Shown here one piece after another: positions 1 through 11,059 of a DNA stretch of 64,000 nt. Source of the DNA: Rhyacophila brunnea (Eukaryota > Arthropoda > Insecta > Trichoptera > Rhyacophilidae); the NCBI GenBank assembly GCA_022495005.1, contig JAGYXB010001073.1, positions 62,001-126,000 on the forward strand. Reading direction: 5' to 3'. The translations under genes were made by a program, and so were the position numbers. Under the pieces are notes generated by a model that was given only the letters and a program-made list of their open reading frames with translations, was not told where the DNA came from and did not search any database. Positions within the stretch are counted from its first letter, which is position 1; each line of letters opens with the position of its first letter.

Positions 1-689
1 TTATCTGAAACAACATTTAGAAAACGATTCTGTGAAAAGTCCCATTGCCTTTAACCCTAGCGATAGGTAGAGGGGGCGCCTAAGATCCTGGCCTGGGGCC
101 CCGCTTCAAGATGTGGGGGTCATGTGGTTGGATATAATTATCTTGCATTAAACTATATTTCAATTTTCATGGTGATCTTCTGATAAGGATCTTATATAAT
201 TTTTGTTGTAGCTTTTTTAGTTCTCCAAAGTAAATAATATTCATTCTCATATGTAGGCAAAACATCGTTAAACATCTGCAAAAACAAAAGAGTTTTAATA
301 TTTTTATAGATATGAGAGAAGCAAGGATGAATAAAAGCATTCAATTTATCATTAAGATATTTTTATTAATATGTAGGTATCTATCTATAATTAGGGAAAT
401 ATTTGACAGTGTATATCATTGACAATCTTGAAATAACTAATCATATAATTACTTAAGTTATTACAAAACGTAAACTGTCATCAAGGTGATAGTCTGTGAA
501 ATCTGGATTTTATTCTATTTGGATTTAATAAATTTTATAATATAAGAAAACGAAGATCAACATCCTTTAAGCATGAGTATATTTCTGGATTCAGTACTTT
601 CCATACCTATATAAGAATATTTTAATTGTGTTAGCTTTATGTCAATTTGCAATAATTAAATCAACTGTAATCATTCGAAATTCCCCACA
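1..689. other. AT-rich DNA with a repeat fragment
   Basis: No gene is recognised. Around 60-125 a GC-rich stretch about 'gatcctggcctggggcc' is similar to 10415-10455 and, inverted, to about 43085-43135, so it is a fragment of a dispersed repeat. The rest is AT-rich with no readable ORF. Confidence 0.4.
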
Positions 690-1010
690 TTGTTAGGTTA
701 GGTTAGGTTTTCATTTTTGAATTTTTCCAAAATCAGCTATGAAAATTGAATTAAAACACATTTACTGCTGACCAGATAATTACTAATTAATTACCACATT
801 TAAATAATTACCATGTTAGTTATATCTAATGGCCAACTAATGCTAACGCGCCAGTCGCGATGTCAGCACTAAATGAGTTAATGTTCATAGTGAATCTAAT
901 GAAATTGGAGACCGTATAGTATATGGTCATCTCTTTCCAATAAAAAAGCTAACGGCGAACTGTGCTACGGTGAAATGTTTTACGTACAAATTACGTGTGA
1001 CCACACCAGT
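690..1010 (+). repeat. Dispersed repeat family B, copy 1
   Basis: Contains three TTAGG units followed by a block near 905-1000 reading 'gagaccgtatagtatatggt', a 'tcatctctttcc' motif and 'gtgaaatgttttacgtac'. The same order recurs at 4025-4150 (same strand) and, reversed, at 27360-27610 and 59385-59650. Non-autonomous repeat with no ORF. The TTAGG triplet belongs to the repeat and is not a telomere. Confidence 0.6.
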
Positions 1011-1420
1011 GACGTAGCTAGGCAAAGCTAGGAGACAAAAGTTACAACTGTCTCACACTTACAGCTCCTAACAACATAACAAAAAGAGCTTAGAAAGCTT
1101 ATACTAGTACATCGAAGTGCATGACACTACTTGCAGGCGGCAATGTACTCGTATTATTAAAATAATTACAAGATAAAATGAACTTTTTATAATATAAGTA
1201 CAACGTTTTTAAATTTTGTTGAACCATATAAACTTGACTTGACTAGCTTAAACGATCAAAAAAATTTGTACTTGACATGTCATATTAATTTCCATAGTAA
1301 CGCACGTATATATCGATAATTTAGTTGCTAGGACACCAGATCCCTAACAACCAATAATGGTGTCGAAATAACTTTTCATACAAAACAGAATTAACTGAAA
1401 ATGAAATCAATTCTACTTAA

Positions 1421-2775
1421 GGGGGGACATGCTCGTCGAAGGTCAAAATTGAGTTTTTATTGTATTTTCAAACCATGATCCTGGACACTCCTTAAACGTT
1501 GTAGATAATCTATTTATATAATTTTGAAGCCTTATTATCCTTTATAGTTATTTTAAACATTTGATGTCTGCATGAAGTATTTTTGTTACATAAAATAGTA
1601 TTCTTTTAAACCTCTCGCTCTAATGTTTTCGAATATAGTCATATTTCGGTACATAACTGTGCAGTGGTGTTAAGATTTTTACATTTATTAATTTTTAAAC
1701 GCATTTATGAAACCATTAGTATAATTTATTACAAGATAATTTTTGTAAAATATTCACGATAAAAAATTATATTGATAATCTCTGTGATCGCAAATTTGAC
1801 AAGAATTAGGCATTTTATTGTTCAAAAAATCGGCAAGATTAACACATTTGAAGATGATTCTAAAGATACTTATTATAAGCTATGTCTTTAACCATTCAAT
1901 GTGATAAACATCTTATGAATAATGATTGCTTTATAATAATTATTGACCTAAGAATAAGGTAGTGTTTTTTTGAAATACGCCATTTCTTTTGGCATTCCCC
2001 ATGGTTAAGCTACAACATACGGCCGTAGCCATAAATTGACGAACTATAATTAAAGTAGGGAGTAAAATTATGACGCGCGTGTTTGAACATGTACCTAATC
2101 GAATTTATTATTTTGTTTTTAAACGGTACATGTTCAAACACGCGCGTTAATATCATTTTACTTTACTTCAATATAGTTGTCGGTTCGCCGTATAATGTAA
2201 CAACCACTGAAACATAAAATGGCGTATTTCAAAACACTACCTAATTCTTAGGTCAATAATTAAAGCAATCATTATTCATAAGATGTTTATCACACTTGAA
2301 TGGTTAAAAATATAGCTTATAATAAGTATCTTAAAAATCATCTTCAAATGTGTTAATCTTGCCGATTTTTTGAATAATAAAATGCCTAATTCTTGTAAAA
2401 TTTGAGATCACAGAGATTATCAATATAATATTTTATCGTGAATATTTTACTAAAATTATCTCGTCATAAATTATACTAATGGTTTTAAAAATGCGTTTAA
2501 AAATTAATAAATGTAAAAAATCTTAACACCACTGCACAGTTACGTACCGAAATATGACTATATTCTGAAACATTAGAGCGAGAGGTTTAAAAGAATACTA
2601 TTTTATGTAACAAAAATACTTTATGCAGTCATCAAATGTTTAAAATAACTATAAAGCATAATAAGGCTTCAAAATTATATAAATAGATTATCTACAACGT
2701 TTAAGGAGTGTCCAGGATCATGGTTTGAAAATACAATAAAAACTCAATTTTGACCTTCGACGAGCATGTCCCCCC
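1421..2775. mobile_element. Giant foldback element, TTAA-flanked
   Basis: The element is bounded by TTAA at 1417-1420 and 2776-2779 and starts GGGGGGACATGCTCG, with the exact inverse at its right end. The two halves are near-complete inverted copies: each arm is roughly 650 bp and they meet around 2090-2120 across a short AT spacer flanked by 'gaacatgtac' and its inverse. No coding capacity is visible. TTAA duplications are the signature of piggyBac-type (and some Sola3-type) transposases, so this is inferred to be mobilised in trans. Arm divergence is low, with scattered substitutions and small indels. A rearranged relative lies at 39440-40175. Confidence 0.85.
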
Positions 2776-3249
2776 TTAAAGATGGCTAAAAGTATTTAAA
2801 AAATGCATTGGCATCGTGTTCTGATATATTCTAAAAGTTTTAAATGTCTAGCTAGTCGGGAAGTTAGTAAAAAGCGATTGCAAGATTTGTACCGGACAAA
2901 TTAGAATACGTGCTAAGAAAAACGTTGTAATTAAGGAGAACAACACTTAGGTGCTGCCAGAGTTTAAAAACGTATTTTCTGTCGATTCACTTTTTTACCA
3001 AGCACAGGACTAAAAAGTAAACGTGTAGAGTGAGCAAGCTAAATTGTATTAGCTTATTTAAAATTAGTTATCAATAGTGGTATATTACACTTAATTAGAA
3101 ACTTAAAAATATTAATCTAGCACTTATACTAATTTTGATTTTCACTTGTAAATAGCATTATCCCACCACACCACATTTGCTACGATAGACTGTATCTCCC
3201 TCATTAGAAGTACTGGAAAAAGGGAACAAAGAATTAATGGGAATTGTAA
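2776..3249. other. No recognised feature
   Basis: AT-rich sequence with no ORF, repeat or gene signal that I can support. Confidence 0.4.
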
Positions 3250-3500
3250 TACCTAACGGGTGTGGAGTAACAGGCAACTGATCTCGAGTGTGGAAGAAAT
3301 GGGATAAACTTAAATACGTGTCGAGAATACGCTTGTCATTTGTTCTGACAACAGATCATGGTTTATGCACAGATGCTCATTGAATATTGATGTAGATAAT
3401 TCAAGGTTGCAACATACACTATTGCACGTCTATGTGTGGTTAATTTTCATATGACACTCACACATTCAAAACCCTGCGTCAAAATTTTATGTAAGTATAT
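3250..3500 (+). repeat. Dispersed repeat family F, copy 1
   Basis: Begins around 'cctaacgggtgtggagtaac' and ends at 'aaccctgcgtcaaaat'. A second copy with the same order of blocks lies at 16720-16970. No ORF and no clear terminal repeats, so the class is unknown. Confidence 0.6.
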
Positions 3501-3596
3501 ACTTAATTTGAATACATCTCATGCATATACAAAAAAAATCATTTTGTAAAATCAACTATTAAAACTGAATAAATATTCATAATCATCATCATCATC

Positions 3597-4008
3597 AGGG
3601 GCGCGACAACCCGGTGTGGGTCCTGGCCTCCTCCAACAGCTCCTTCCACCTGTCCCTATCCAGTGTGGCCGCTTTCCAATTTGGTACCCCCAGAATACGG
3701 CAGTCACTGGCAGCTTCATCTAACCAGCGAATCTTTGGCCTCCCTCTTCTTCTACGTCCTATTGGATTGCTGGACATCACTCTCTTTGCCGGTTCATTGT
3801 CATTCATACGGTGCACATGACCTATTCATCGCAGTCTCCAAATCGTAATTGATTGAACTGCGCTGCAATCTTCGTACAGCCCGTAGAGCTCAGCATTATA
3901 TCTTCTCCTCCAATTGGTGCCATCCCTGATCGGTCCATATATACGGCCGAGAATCTTTCTTTCAAAGATGTTCAGGGCTCGTTCATTTCGCAGAGTTAAT
4001 GTCCAGGT
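3597..4008 (-). pseudogene. LINE reverse transcriptase C-terminal tail
   Basis: Minus-strand translation gives the end of a non-LTR reverse transcriptase: the region 'ERALNIFERKILGRIYGP', then 'WRRRYNAELYGLY', 'IGHVHRMNDNEPAKRVM', 'GRRRRGRPKIRWLDE' and 'DRDRWKELLEEA'. This layout is typical of RTE/CR1-like elements of insects (family knowledge). A stop interrupts the frame just before IGHV, where the family usually has Trp. Only the C-terminal end is present, so the copy is 5'-truncated. Its 3' end runs into a CAT/ATG microsatellite at 3583-3597, as expected for LINE retroposition. Confidence 0.8.
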
Positions 4009-4024
4009 TATTATATATAAATAT

Positions 4025-4150
4025 TCATAATATTGAATCTAATAAAATTGGAGACCGTATAGTATACGGTCATCTCTTTCCGATAGAAAGCCCACGGCGA
4101 ACTGTGCCATGGTGAAATGTTTTAGGTACAATTTACATGTAACCACTGCT
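4025..4150 (+). repeat. Dispersed repeat family B, copy 2
   Basis: Shares 'gagaccgtatagtatacggt' and the following 'ggtgaaatgtttta' block with 905-1000. Adjoins the LINE tail on its left. Confidence 0.6.
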
Positions 4151-4159
4151 CCTACAGTC

Positions 4160-4553
4160 ACGTTGTACAGTCGAAATGAAGTCTTATTGGACAAACGCTT
4201 GACGTTGCATTTCCACTCTTCAGTCTACTGGCAAGTTCTACGTTCTTCTTATTTTCTTGGCAGCTGCTGATTCCCACGTACATACTCAAATTCCTTACCA
4301 AAATGTTTATTGGGTGTCTATTATTCTTAGACGCTCTGAAGTGCTTAGTTTTCTCAACATTTAGAATTATTCTTTTCGCAGCATCTTCCAGGGGAGATAG
4401 ATATAGTGGTAAGTAGTAATTATTGATAAGATGGCTTTCATTTTATTATTTTATGAAAATCATAAAGCTTTCTCACTTATTATCAAAGAGCCAACACTAT
4501 AATCGGGAAAATAACCACTATATGCCTTTTTAAATAACCAAGTTTTTACATTC
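4160..4553. other. 3' flank of ZF-A with a possible finger remnant
   Basis: Downstream of the ZF-A stop codon. On the minus strand about 4490-4553 can be aligned by eye to a finger end plus linker (an AAAAGGCAT-like block, then ATAGTGG and TTTTCCC), suggesting one more decayed finger past the stop. A TTTATT (AATAAA on the minus strand) near 4440 could serve as poly(A) signal. Both calls are weak. Confidence 0.3.
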
Positions 4554-6296
4554 TTAATCACGTTTCAATTCACTCAGCGAATTTTCTTTATGATATAACA
4601 TTATATGTATCTTTAAGTCAGTGGTCCTTCTACATTTATAATCACACAACTTGCAATTGAACGGTTTTTCTCCACTATGAATCATTTTATGTCGTTTTAG
4701 ATTAAAATATACTTTACATTCGTAGTTACATAGATTGCACTTAAGCGGATTTTCTTCATTGTGTACCATTTTATGTCTCTTTAAGTCGCTGATTCTTTTA
4801 CACATATAATCACACGCATCGCACTTAAACGGGTTTTTACCATCATGTATCATTTCATGTATTTTTAAGTCACTGTTTTTTCTACATTTATAATCACATA
4901 ACTTGCAATTAAACGGATTTTTTTCATTATGAACCAATTGATGCCTCCTTAAATTAAAAGGTGCTTTACATTTGTAATCGCACAGATTACATTTAAGCGG
5001 GTTTTCTCCATCGTGCATCATTTGGTGTCTCTTCAAATCGCTGATCCTTTTACATTTATAATCACATAACTTGCAAATCAACGGATTTTCTCCACTGTGA
5101 ATCATTTTATGTATCCTTAAACTACCAGATTCTTTACATCTGTAATTACATACATTGCAATGAAACGGGTATTCTCCACTATGTATCATTTTATGTATCT
5201 TTAACGCATTGCTTCTTTTACATTTGTAATCACATAAATCGCATTCAAACGGGCTTTCTCCAGTATGGACCATTTGATGTAATTTCAAGTAATTAGCTGT
5301 TTTACATTTATAATCACACACGTTACACTGGAAGGGGTTATCTCCACTATGAATCATTTTGTGTCTCTTCAAATCACCGTATCGTTTACATTTGTAGTCG
5401 CAAAAATCGCAATCGAACGGAAACTCTTCACTATGAATAATTTTATGCTTTCTTAAACTACTCGGTTCTTTACATTTATAATCACACAACTTGCAAATCA
5501 ACGGGAATTCTCCACTATGCATCATTTTATGTATCTTTAAGGCATTACTTTTTTTACATTTGTAATCACATAAATCGCATTCAAAGGGGCTTTCACCAGT
5601 ATGAACCTTTTGATGTACTTTCAAGTAATTAGCTGTTTTACATTTATAATCGCATTCGTTACACTGAAAGGGGTTATCTCCACTATGGATCATTTTGTGT
5701 CTCTTCAAATCGCGCAATCGTTTACATTTGTAGTCGCAAAAATTGCAATCGAACGGAAACTCTTCACTATGAATGATTTTATGTTTCTTTAAGCTACTTG
5801 ATTCTTTACATGTATAATCGCACACGTTACACTTAAAAGATTTTTCTTGGGTATGAACTCGCTTATGTCTGTTCAAATTGAAAATATCAGTTGTTCTATA
5901 GTTGCAATCATTGCAAACGATTTTTTTTATGTTATCTTCACCAGACGTGGTTACATTATGTGTAGTCTTATGCTCGTCGAGAATCCGTTGAGATGGGAAG
6001 AAAGCAAAACACACACGGCATACAAAATTCTTTGAATAAAAGACAACTCTGGTCAATTTTAAACAAACTTCTTTAGCGGTTGCAAGTTTTATTTCCTTTT
6101 TAAAATCGTGCACGTCGATTTTAATGTCATCATTCAGAGGCGTACAAATGTAATCAGATGGTAAATGCTGACTTTGATGCAATTCAATGTTGTCATCGAT
6201 TTTATTAAACACTTGGTAACTATCCGCAGATATACCGTTTTGTTGTATGTCATTTGAATCAATTCCGCGTTCGTGTTTCAAGGTAAAAGGATGTAT
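4554..6296 (-). CDS. ZF-A terminal exon: 17-finger C2H2 protein
   Basis: Last exon of a four-exon gene (12525-12671, 10928-11059, 8746-8871, then this exon), all joined in phase 0 to a protein of about 715 residues. The acceptor is 'tatgtatttcag' just before 6296. It is inferred to be a nuclear DNA-binding transcription factor. The exon opens with a linker containing IKIDVHDFKKEIKL, then KEVCLKL and a divergent first finger (CRVCFAFF...H...H, about residue 228). Sixteen regular C2H2 fingers follow from about residue 262 to the end. They have the form C-x2-C-[DN]-Y-[KR]-C-x5-L-x2-H-x3-H with HSGE/HTGE-type linkers. Almost every finger has an extra Cys after YK. Fingers 3-6 are repeated as 7-10, and 12-14 as 15-17. 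The last finger has H-x4-H spacing. The frame is fully open; the target site is unknown. Confidence 0.9.
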   Translation of the reverse strand: MHPFTLKHERGIDSNDIQQNGISADSYQVFNKIDDNIELHQSQHLPSDYICTPLNDDIKIDVHDFKKEIKLATAKEVCLKLTRVVFYSKNFVCRVCFAFFPSQRILDEHKTTHNVTTSGEDNIKKIVCNDCNYRTTDIFNLNRHKRVHTQEKSFKCNVCDYTCKESSSLKKHKIIHSEEFPFDCNFCDYKCKRLRDLKRHKMIHSGDNPFQCNECDYKCKTANYLKVHQKVHTGESPFECDLCDYKCKKSNALKIHKMMHSGEFPLICKLCDYKCKEPSSLRKHKIIHSEEFPFDCDFCDYKCKRYGDLKRHKMIHSGDNPFQCNVCDYKCKTANYLKLHQMVHTGESPFECDLCDYKCKRSNALKIHKMIHSGEYPFHCNVCNYRCKESGSLRIHKMIHSGENPLICKLCDYKCKRISDLKRHQMMHDGENPLKCNLCDYKCKAPFNLRRHQLVHNEKNPFNCKLCDYKCRKNSDLKIHEMIHDGKNPFKCDACDYMCKRISDLKRHKMVHNEENPLKCNLCNYECKVYFNLKRHKMIHSGEKPFNCKLCDYKCRRTTDLKIHIMLYHKENSLSELKRD

Positions 6297-6649
6297 CTGA
6301 AATACATAAAACACAAAATAAAACATTAACGGTACAAATAGACTATATGACGATCGGGCACATAATATATGCTAAGAGCAATTTAGTGTCTATGATCAAA
6401 TCTATGTCACTCCGACATATTATACATAGGTACATATTGTATGACAGCTATGACATTGTATTTACACTGTGTGACACTCTGTGACTCAGGACGCCAATAT
6501 AAAAACAGGTTTTTCGACATATATATGACCGATCGTCATAGAGTGTATTTGAAGCATTAGAAAATTAGATTTCTCTAAAATAATTATAATCTATAGTAAT
6601 AACTCGTAATGAATACGAGTGTAAATTAATTTACGCATATAAAGCCAAG

Positions 6650-7140
6650 TTAACATGATTCACTTTTGACGATCATCGCGGAGGAATCATCCGCAGTGAC
6701 CCGTGTAAACGCATATTCACCAACGAATCATCGAAAGTGATCATCCAGAAACAAAAGTGAATGAACTTGAACTTGTTATACTTTGGATCATTTTTCGATC
6801 ATTGCGGATGATTCCGCGCATGCGCACACCCCACGCATGCTCACTGCGCCCCTGAGTACTGTCATAATATTTACATATGAACGTAAACTGTCATTTAGAA
6901 TAATTGAAAACGAACCGGTGAAATGAATGTTCGTGCAGTCCACATCATATTTGATAGTACATACTGATTGTAATAAACAAAGTGTTGTTTTGTGGTTCTT
7001 GGTTACTGTTTCTGTGATTGCTATTTGACTTGACGCCATTTTGGAATGAATTGAGTATTTCACTTTCGGTGACACGTGTAAACAAAAGGTGAATGCCAGA
7101 ATCCAATTCCCTGCGGAGGATCATCCGCAGTGTAAATGAG
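6650..7140. repeat. Foldback-like MITE in ZF-A intron 3
   Basis: The left part carries 'ggaggaatcatccgcagtg' near 6679 and the right end carries 'gcggaggatcatccgcagtg' near 7115. Related cactttyggtgatc-like blocks lie between them. No ORF is convincing. The elevated GC and internal symmetry suggest a MITE, but I could not fix its ends. Confidence 0.45.
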
Positions 7141-8047
7141 CCTTACGTGGTGAAACTCTCTTCCATCCTATATTTATAAATGATACGTCGTGGGTGTCTC
7201 GAAGAGTATATGGTATATTTGGTTTTATACGGTAACAATACGATAATTTGATATTCGCGAGTATAAGTTCGAAGATACTGAAACTACGCCATAGTGAGAC
7301 CATGAACCTGGCTCAATCGAATAACTCACTTGACTCTGAAAGGGCTTATGGCTAACCGTTTATCCATTTTCATAGTGCAAGCAAGACTACTGTAGTGAAC
7401 TATGTGAATTAGGTCTCATGACGAAGCCAAGCTCGACTCAATTCTAATTGATAACTGAATCAATTATAAGAGGCACCAAGGCCAAATGGCCTTTTATTCT
7501 CGTCATCTGTAGTGGGTACTATTAGCTAAAATTATTAATCCGAAAGTCGTAAAAATACAAAAAATACACGACTAACCTAACAGTAAGTATTAATTAAATA
7601 AAACACTGCCGGTTTTGTCTACTTTAATAGGATATAATCAACTGATGCAAAATATACAACATTTATAAAAAGAAATACATATTGACATTATGTAAAAATT
7701 AATTTTACACAGATTTTCAGAACAAATACGTTTGTTCAATTGTATAAAATTGGACTTAACTAATTTGCATAGAATAATATAAACATTTTAATAATGTAAG
7801 TTATGAATAATTTTATCATTTACGGATTTAAAGACAATTCCTAAGTAGTTTTAACAAAATAAACACTCATTCATACGTAAATTCAATTCGTTAACATAGT
7901 CTACATTTATTTAATAGGAACCCTTCACCAATGTCAATAATTTAAAATTAATACCGTTAAAAAAAACCTTCATCATGATTTCTGTCAGTGTGGGAGTAAA
8001 AAATAACTGACAATAATGTTGCACATTTTGTTTTATAATGGTAATAT

Positions 8048-8665
8048 TATCGTGGATCCCAAGTTTGAATCTTTGGTCTGGCAAATACACCTATTGTTTT
8101 TCAATTAGTGTTTGGAGTCAGAGTATGGACCTAATATTATTATGTTGAGCAAGTCGCTTACATCCATTTTTTTTAAAAACAAGAATCTGTTGATACATAC
8201 CTACTTGTAGAGGTATACCCAACTCTACAACCGACGTATTATTGTTTGTGGTCATTCGTGTAGCACAGAAAATAATACTAAGCGGAAACGAGAGCCAATA
8301 AATCAGTTGCATTCTAGGCATGAAACTGTACAGTCAGAAATTCACTCGCGACTCCGTGAATATCCAAACTCATCAAAATTCATAATGTAAAATCCTACGT
8401 AATCAACTTTCAATATCATTGTATCTCTATTCGTAATGCCGCCTACAATCTAAAATGATTTTACCAGAATATAAAAACAAACAATGTCAACGCTGTGTAT
8501 TATTTCAATTGTTCCCCGAACATATCATCACACACACGACGCAACCTTCAGCATAATATAATATATGTTGGATCTACACGTACCGAACAACTCCAGATCA
8601 TACATCTATAACTCCACTCTGTGGAAGTCCATATTATGATCTTATTAGGATCGGACATGTTCAAT
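8048..8665 (+). repeat. SINE-A copy, split by an insertion
   Basis: The SINE-A middle part (tctggcaa...ttgtttttcaattag...gagtcagagtatggacctaat...gagcaagt) spans about 8048-8200. The matching tail (ctctgtggaagtccatat...gatcttattaggatcggacatg) resumes near 8613. About 410 bp of unrelated DNA therefore sits inside the SINE. The tRNA-like head is degraded. Confidence 0.6.
8205..8321 (-). other. Possible signal-peptide first exon (weak)
   Basis: Inside the DNA that splits the SINE, the minus strand has an ATG at 8321 opening with MPRMQLIYWLSFPLSIIF, a positively charged start followed by a hydrophobic stretch as in a signal peptide. It runs 39 codons to 'ctacaa|gtaggta', an acceptable splice donor. 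No downstream exon was found, so this may be chance or a captured gene fragment. Confidence 0.15.
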
Positions 8666-8745
8666 ATAAAGAAAAGAATAGTTGCAAGTGCTGGATTCCC
8701 TTTGTTATTAATAAAACCCTAAAGTATAAAAAAAAATCAATGTAC

Positions 8746-8871
8746 CTGATCAAGTGAATTTTTTGAATATGAACATCCTGGTTTCGAATCTTCGTGGCCT
8801 TCAAGACGTTCACCTTTAAAGTTATTTCGCTGGATGTCAGTCTCAGATTTTATATTAATCTCGGGAGGGTT
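8746..8871 (-). CDS. ZF-A exon 3 (42 codons)
   Basis: Acceptor 'ttatttttcag' and donor 'gtacattg' bracket 126 bp, phase 0 on both sides. The translation starts NPPEINIKSETD and contains PGCSYSKNSLDQ. The PGCSYS core is conserved in the middle exons of ZF-C and ZF-D (PLPGCSYSEY), which supports the exon call. INIKSE fits psi-K-x-E. Confidence 0.8.
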
Positions 8872-9239
8872 CTGAAAAATAAATTATAATAAATAACATA
8901 TTATTAAGTTTCATTTTCTACTTCATCTTCTTCGGAGCTAATAATGACAGCGACGCTACATGACCACCAGATATTAGATGAGAGATTTTCTTCAAGCCAT
9001 CACATCACCGCATACACATCGTCTGTCGCATTCTGCTGGCGCAATGCCAAATACCATTAACACAGAACAGATTAATAAGATATACATGTAAAAGCCAGTC
9101 TCCGTAGAACAAGGCTTTGAAACTAATTGCCACTTAATAAAGCTTCATTAAATAGAAAGCCTGCTTGAATACTCTTAAAAGACTCAAATATTACCAATAT
9201 CGAAGGCGCGTTTCATTTACGTGTATACATTTATTGTAT

Positions 9240-9600
9240 ATACATAAATTGGAAACACTGCGCCTCCTAGATTCGCGCCCACCTTACCACTAAGCTATAC
9301 GTATCCTATCTAATTGCTACGAAGTTGACTAATGTTGTTTACAATACGTTGTTGAACTACTTTAAAATTGCTTTACTTATTGAGAACGGCTTTTGTATTT
9401 TAAATAAAAGTATTGAGTTACCTAAATTACTAACCGGTATCAGGATCACTCCAAATTTTTACTACCGTACTTGTACTTTCTAATAATACAAAAATACATT
9501 TTTTTATTCACATAATAATTCACAATATTTAAGAATGTAACATTCTTTTATTGAACAAACATAATTTGAAAACACTTTTGAGATAAGTATATATATTTTT
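9240..9600. repeat. SINE-D family copy
   Basis: Has a degraded tRNA-like head (ttaccactaagctata) and the body motif 'cacaatatttaagaatgtaacattc' (split here by my quote limits at the centre), a block recurring near 20740, 21040, 43800, 47890, 51180 and 59815. Old, diverged and without ORFs. Confidence 0.45.
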
Positions 9601-9608
9601 TAATCATT

Positions 9609-9838
9609 TCTGATCCTAAGAAGATCATATTATGGGCCTCTACAGAGTGGAGGTTTTTGTATTAACAGATTTTGTTTTTAATATAAAATGGATGTAAGCC
9701 ACTTGCTCAACGTATTAAGTCCATACTCTGACTCTACACAAATTAAAAAACAATATGTGTAGTTGCCAGACCCAAGACTCGAACCTGGGACCCACGACGT
9801 TATAGGCCGACGCTTAAGCCGCGCGGCCATCGTTGGCC
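9609..9838 (-). repeat. SINE-A copy
   Basis: Read on the minus strand, a tRNA-like head (ggccgcgcggcttaagcg as A-box region, 'ggttcgag' as B box) is followed by the family body and the tail 'ctgtagaggcccata'. Copies occur at 8048, 19775, 32184, 36203 and 60997. Confidence 0.75.
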
Positions 9839-10001
9839 ATAATTATTGTTACCAATAAAAAAAAAAATTGTACAAAAAAAAAATAAGTAACGCAATTTAG
9901 AAATTATTCCCCCTCATCACCTTAGTCGACCTATGGACTATGTGTTATCACTGTAATGTGTCTTCGCTATATCAAAACATTACATTATTTTCAGTTTAAC
10001 G

Positions 10002-10788
10002 CAGCGATTTCCAAACTGGGAGGCGCGGAGTGTTGCAAAGGGAGGCGCAAAGAGTTTAACACAACTAATGTACTCACAAGTTTGAAGTTTGCAAATGCAT
10101 AGTTTATAAAACGGCCGCTAGTTATAAACTACACATAAAAAAGTCCTATAAAAGGTTGTTTGCAAACTCTGAATTGTCTGAAAATATGGAGACTAATTTT
10201 ATAATACCTCACTTCTGTACTATTGTGAAGTGCACTGGCTATCTCGTGAAAAAATGAAATAAAAGGGTCAAATCATAATGTTAAAATTTGAAGCAAATTT
10301 ATCTATTTCCTGAGTTATTGGTTAGTTTGCTAATGCACTTTTCATATTATTTTGTTAACAGTAAAAAAAAGTCGCTACTTTATTTCAGGGCTATTAAAAA
10401 TTTCAAATATGTGGTTGAAAGATCCTGGCCTGGGGTCCATTTCAGGATGTGGAGCCCATGACAGAATCCATTAATTTTTGTCAATGAACGATAATGAATT
10501 TGGTTGACTACTATTAAAATTGATTGTGTTAATATACAAGCTAATTCGTCGCATATAAAACAAATCTTAATTAAAAAAATAATTTAATAAAAGTAAGTAG
10601 TAAAAACTTGTTTACTCTTAGACAATAGATACAGAGTTTACTTTTATATTTTTTTTCATTTTTTGTATTAGTAAATTGTTGACTATTTAAAAAGGTGTCT
10701 GTATTATTTTATGAAATAAAGGGGGGAGGTACCAAGATTAGATTTTTTTAAAAGGGAGGCGTAGTAACATAAAGTTTGGAAACCACTG
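10002..10788. mobile_element. hAT-type MITE, family 1 (TSD GTTTAACG)
   Basis: Terminal inverted repeats CAGCGATTTCCAAACT and AGTTTGGAAACCACTG are bracketed by an exact 8-bp duplication GTTTAACG (9994-10001 and 10789-10796), the hAT signature. No transposase ORF. It lies in ZF-A intron 2. A sibling is at 17527-18032; both share internal blocks such as 'ggctatctcgtgaaaaaat'. Confidence 0.9.
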
Positions 10789-10927
10789 GTTTAACGTAAG
10801 ATTTTCAATGCTGAATGCGCGTGGAGGTAGTTTGGAAGAGCATTATCTTCTTCCAGCTAATATGTTAGACGAAATTGTGGGAACCATATGCTACATCTGA
10901 AGATATGGTGAACAAAATAATACTCAC

Positions 10928-11059
10928 TTGACTGGTGCAACCAATGGCAAAGTGTGTACCTAATGCGGTAACTGCATTAGGGGATATTTCATCATGTGAG
11001 CTGCTTTCGTATATACATACGGTTTCTTTCTTGATTTGAACAGTATGTTCAACTTTAAC
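10928..11059 (-). CDS. ZF-A exon 2 (44 codons)
   Basis: Acceptor 'tttattttacag' and donor 'gtgagtatt' enclose 132 bp, phase 0 at both ends. The translation begins VKVEHTVQIKKETVCIYE, with two psi-K-x-E motifs (VKVE, IKKE). Its position and content resemble ZF-B exon 2, which starts VEIVPAVFIKPEP. Confidence 0.8.

Noticed and set aside
693..710. TTAGG triplet resembling insect telomere repeat (also CCTAA near 59560 and 'ttaacctaacctaa' near 11432).
   Set aside because: Only three units, always within dispersed repeat family B or a related hairpin; not a telomere array.
5601..6035. Plus-strand ORFs over the ZF-A exon.
   Set aside because: They are antisense shadows of the finger repeats; the minus-strand frame has clear C2H2 code.
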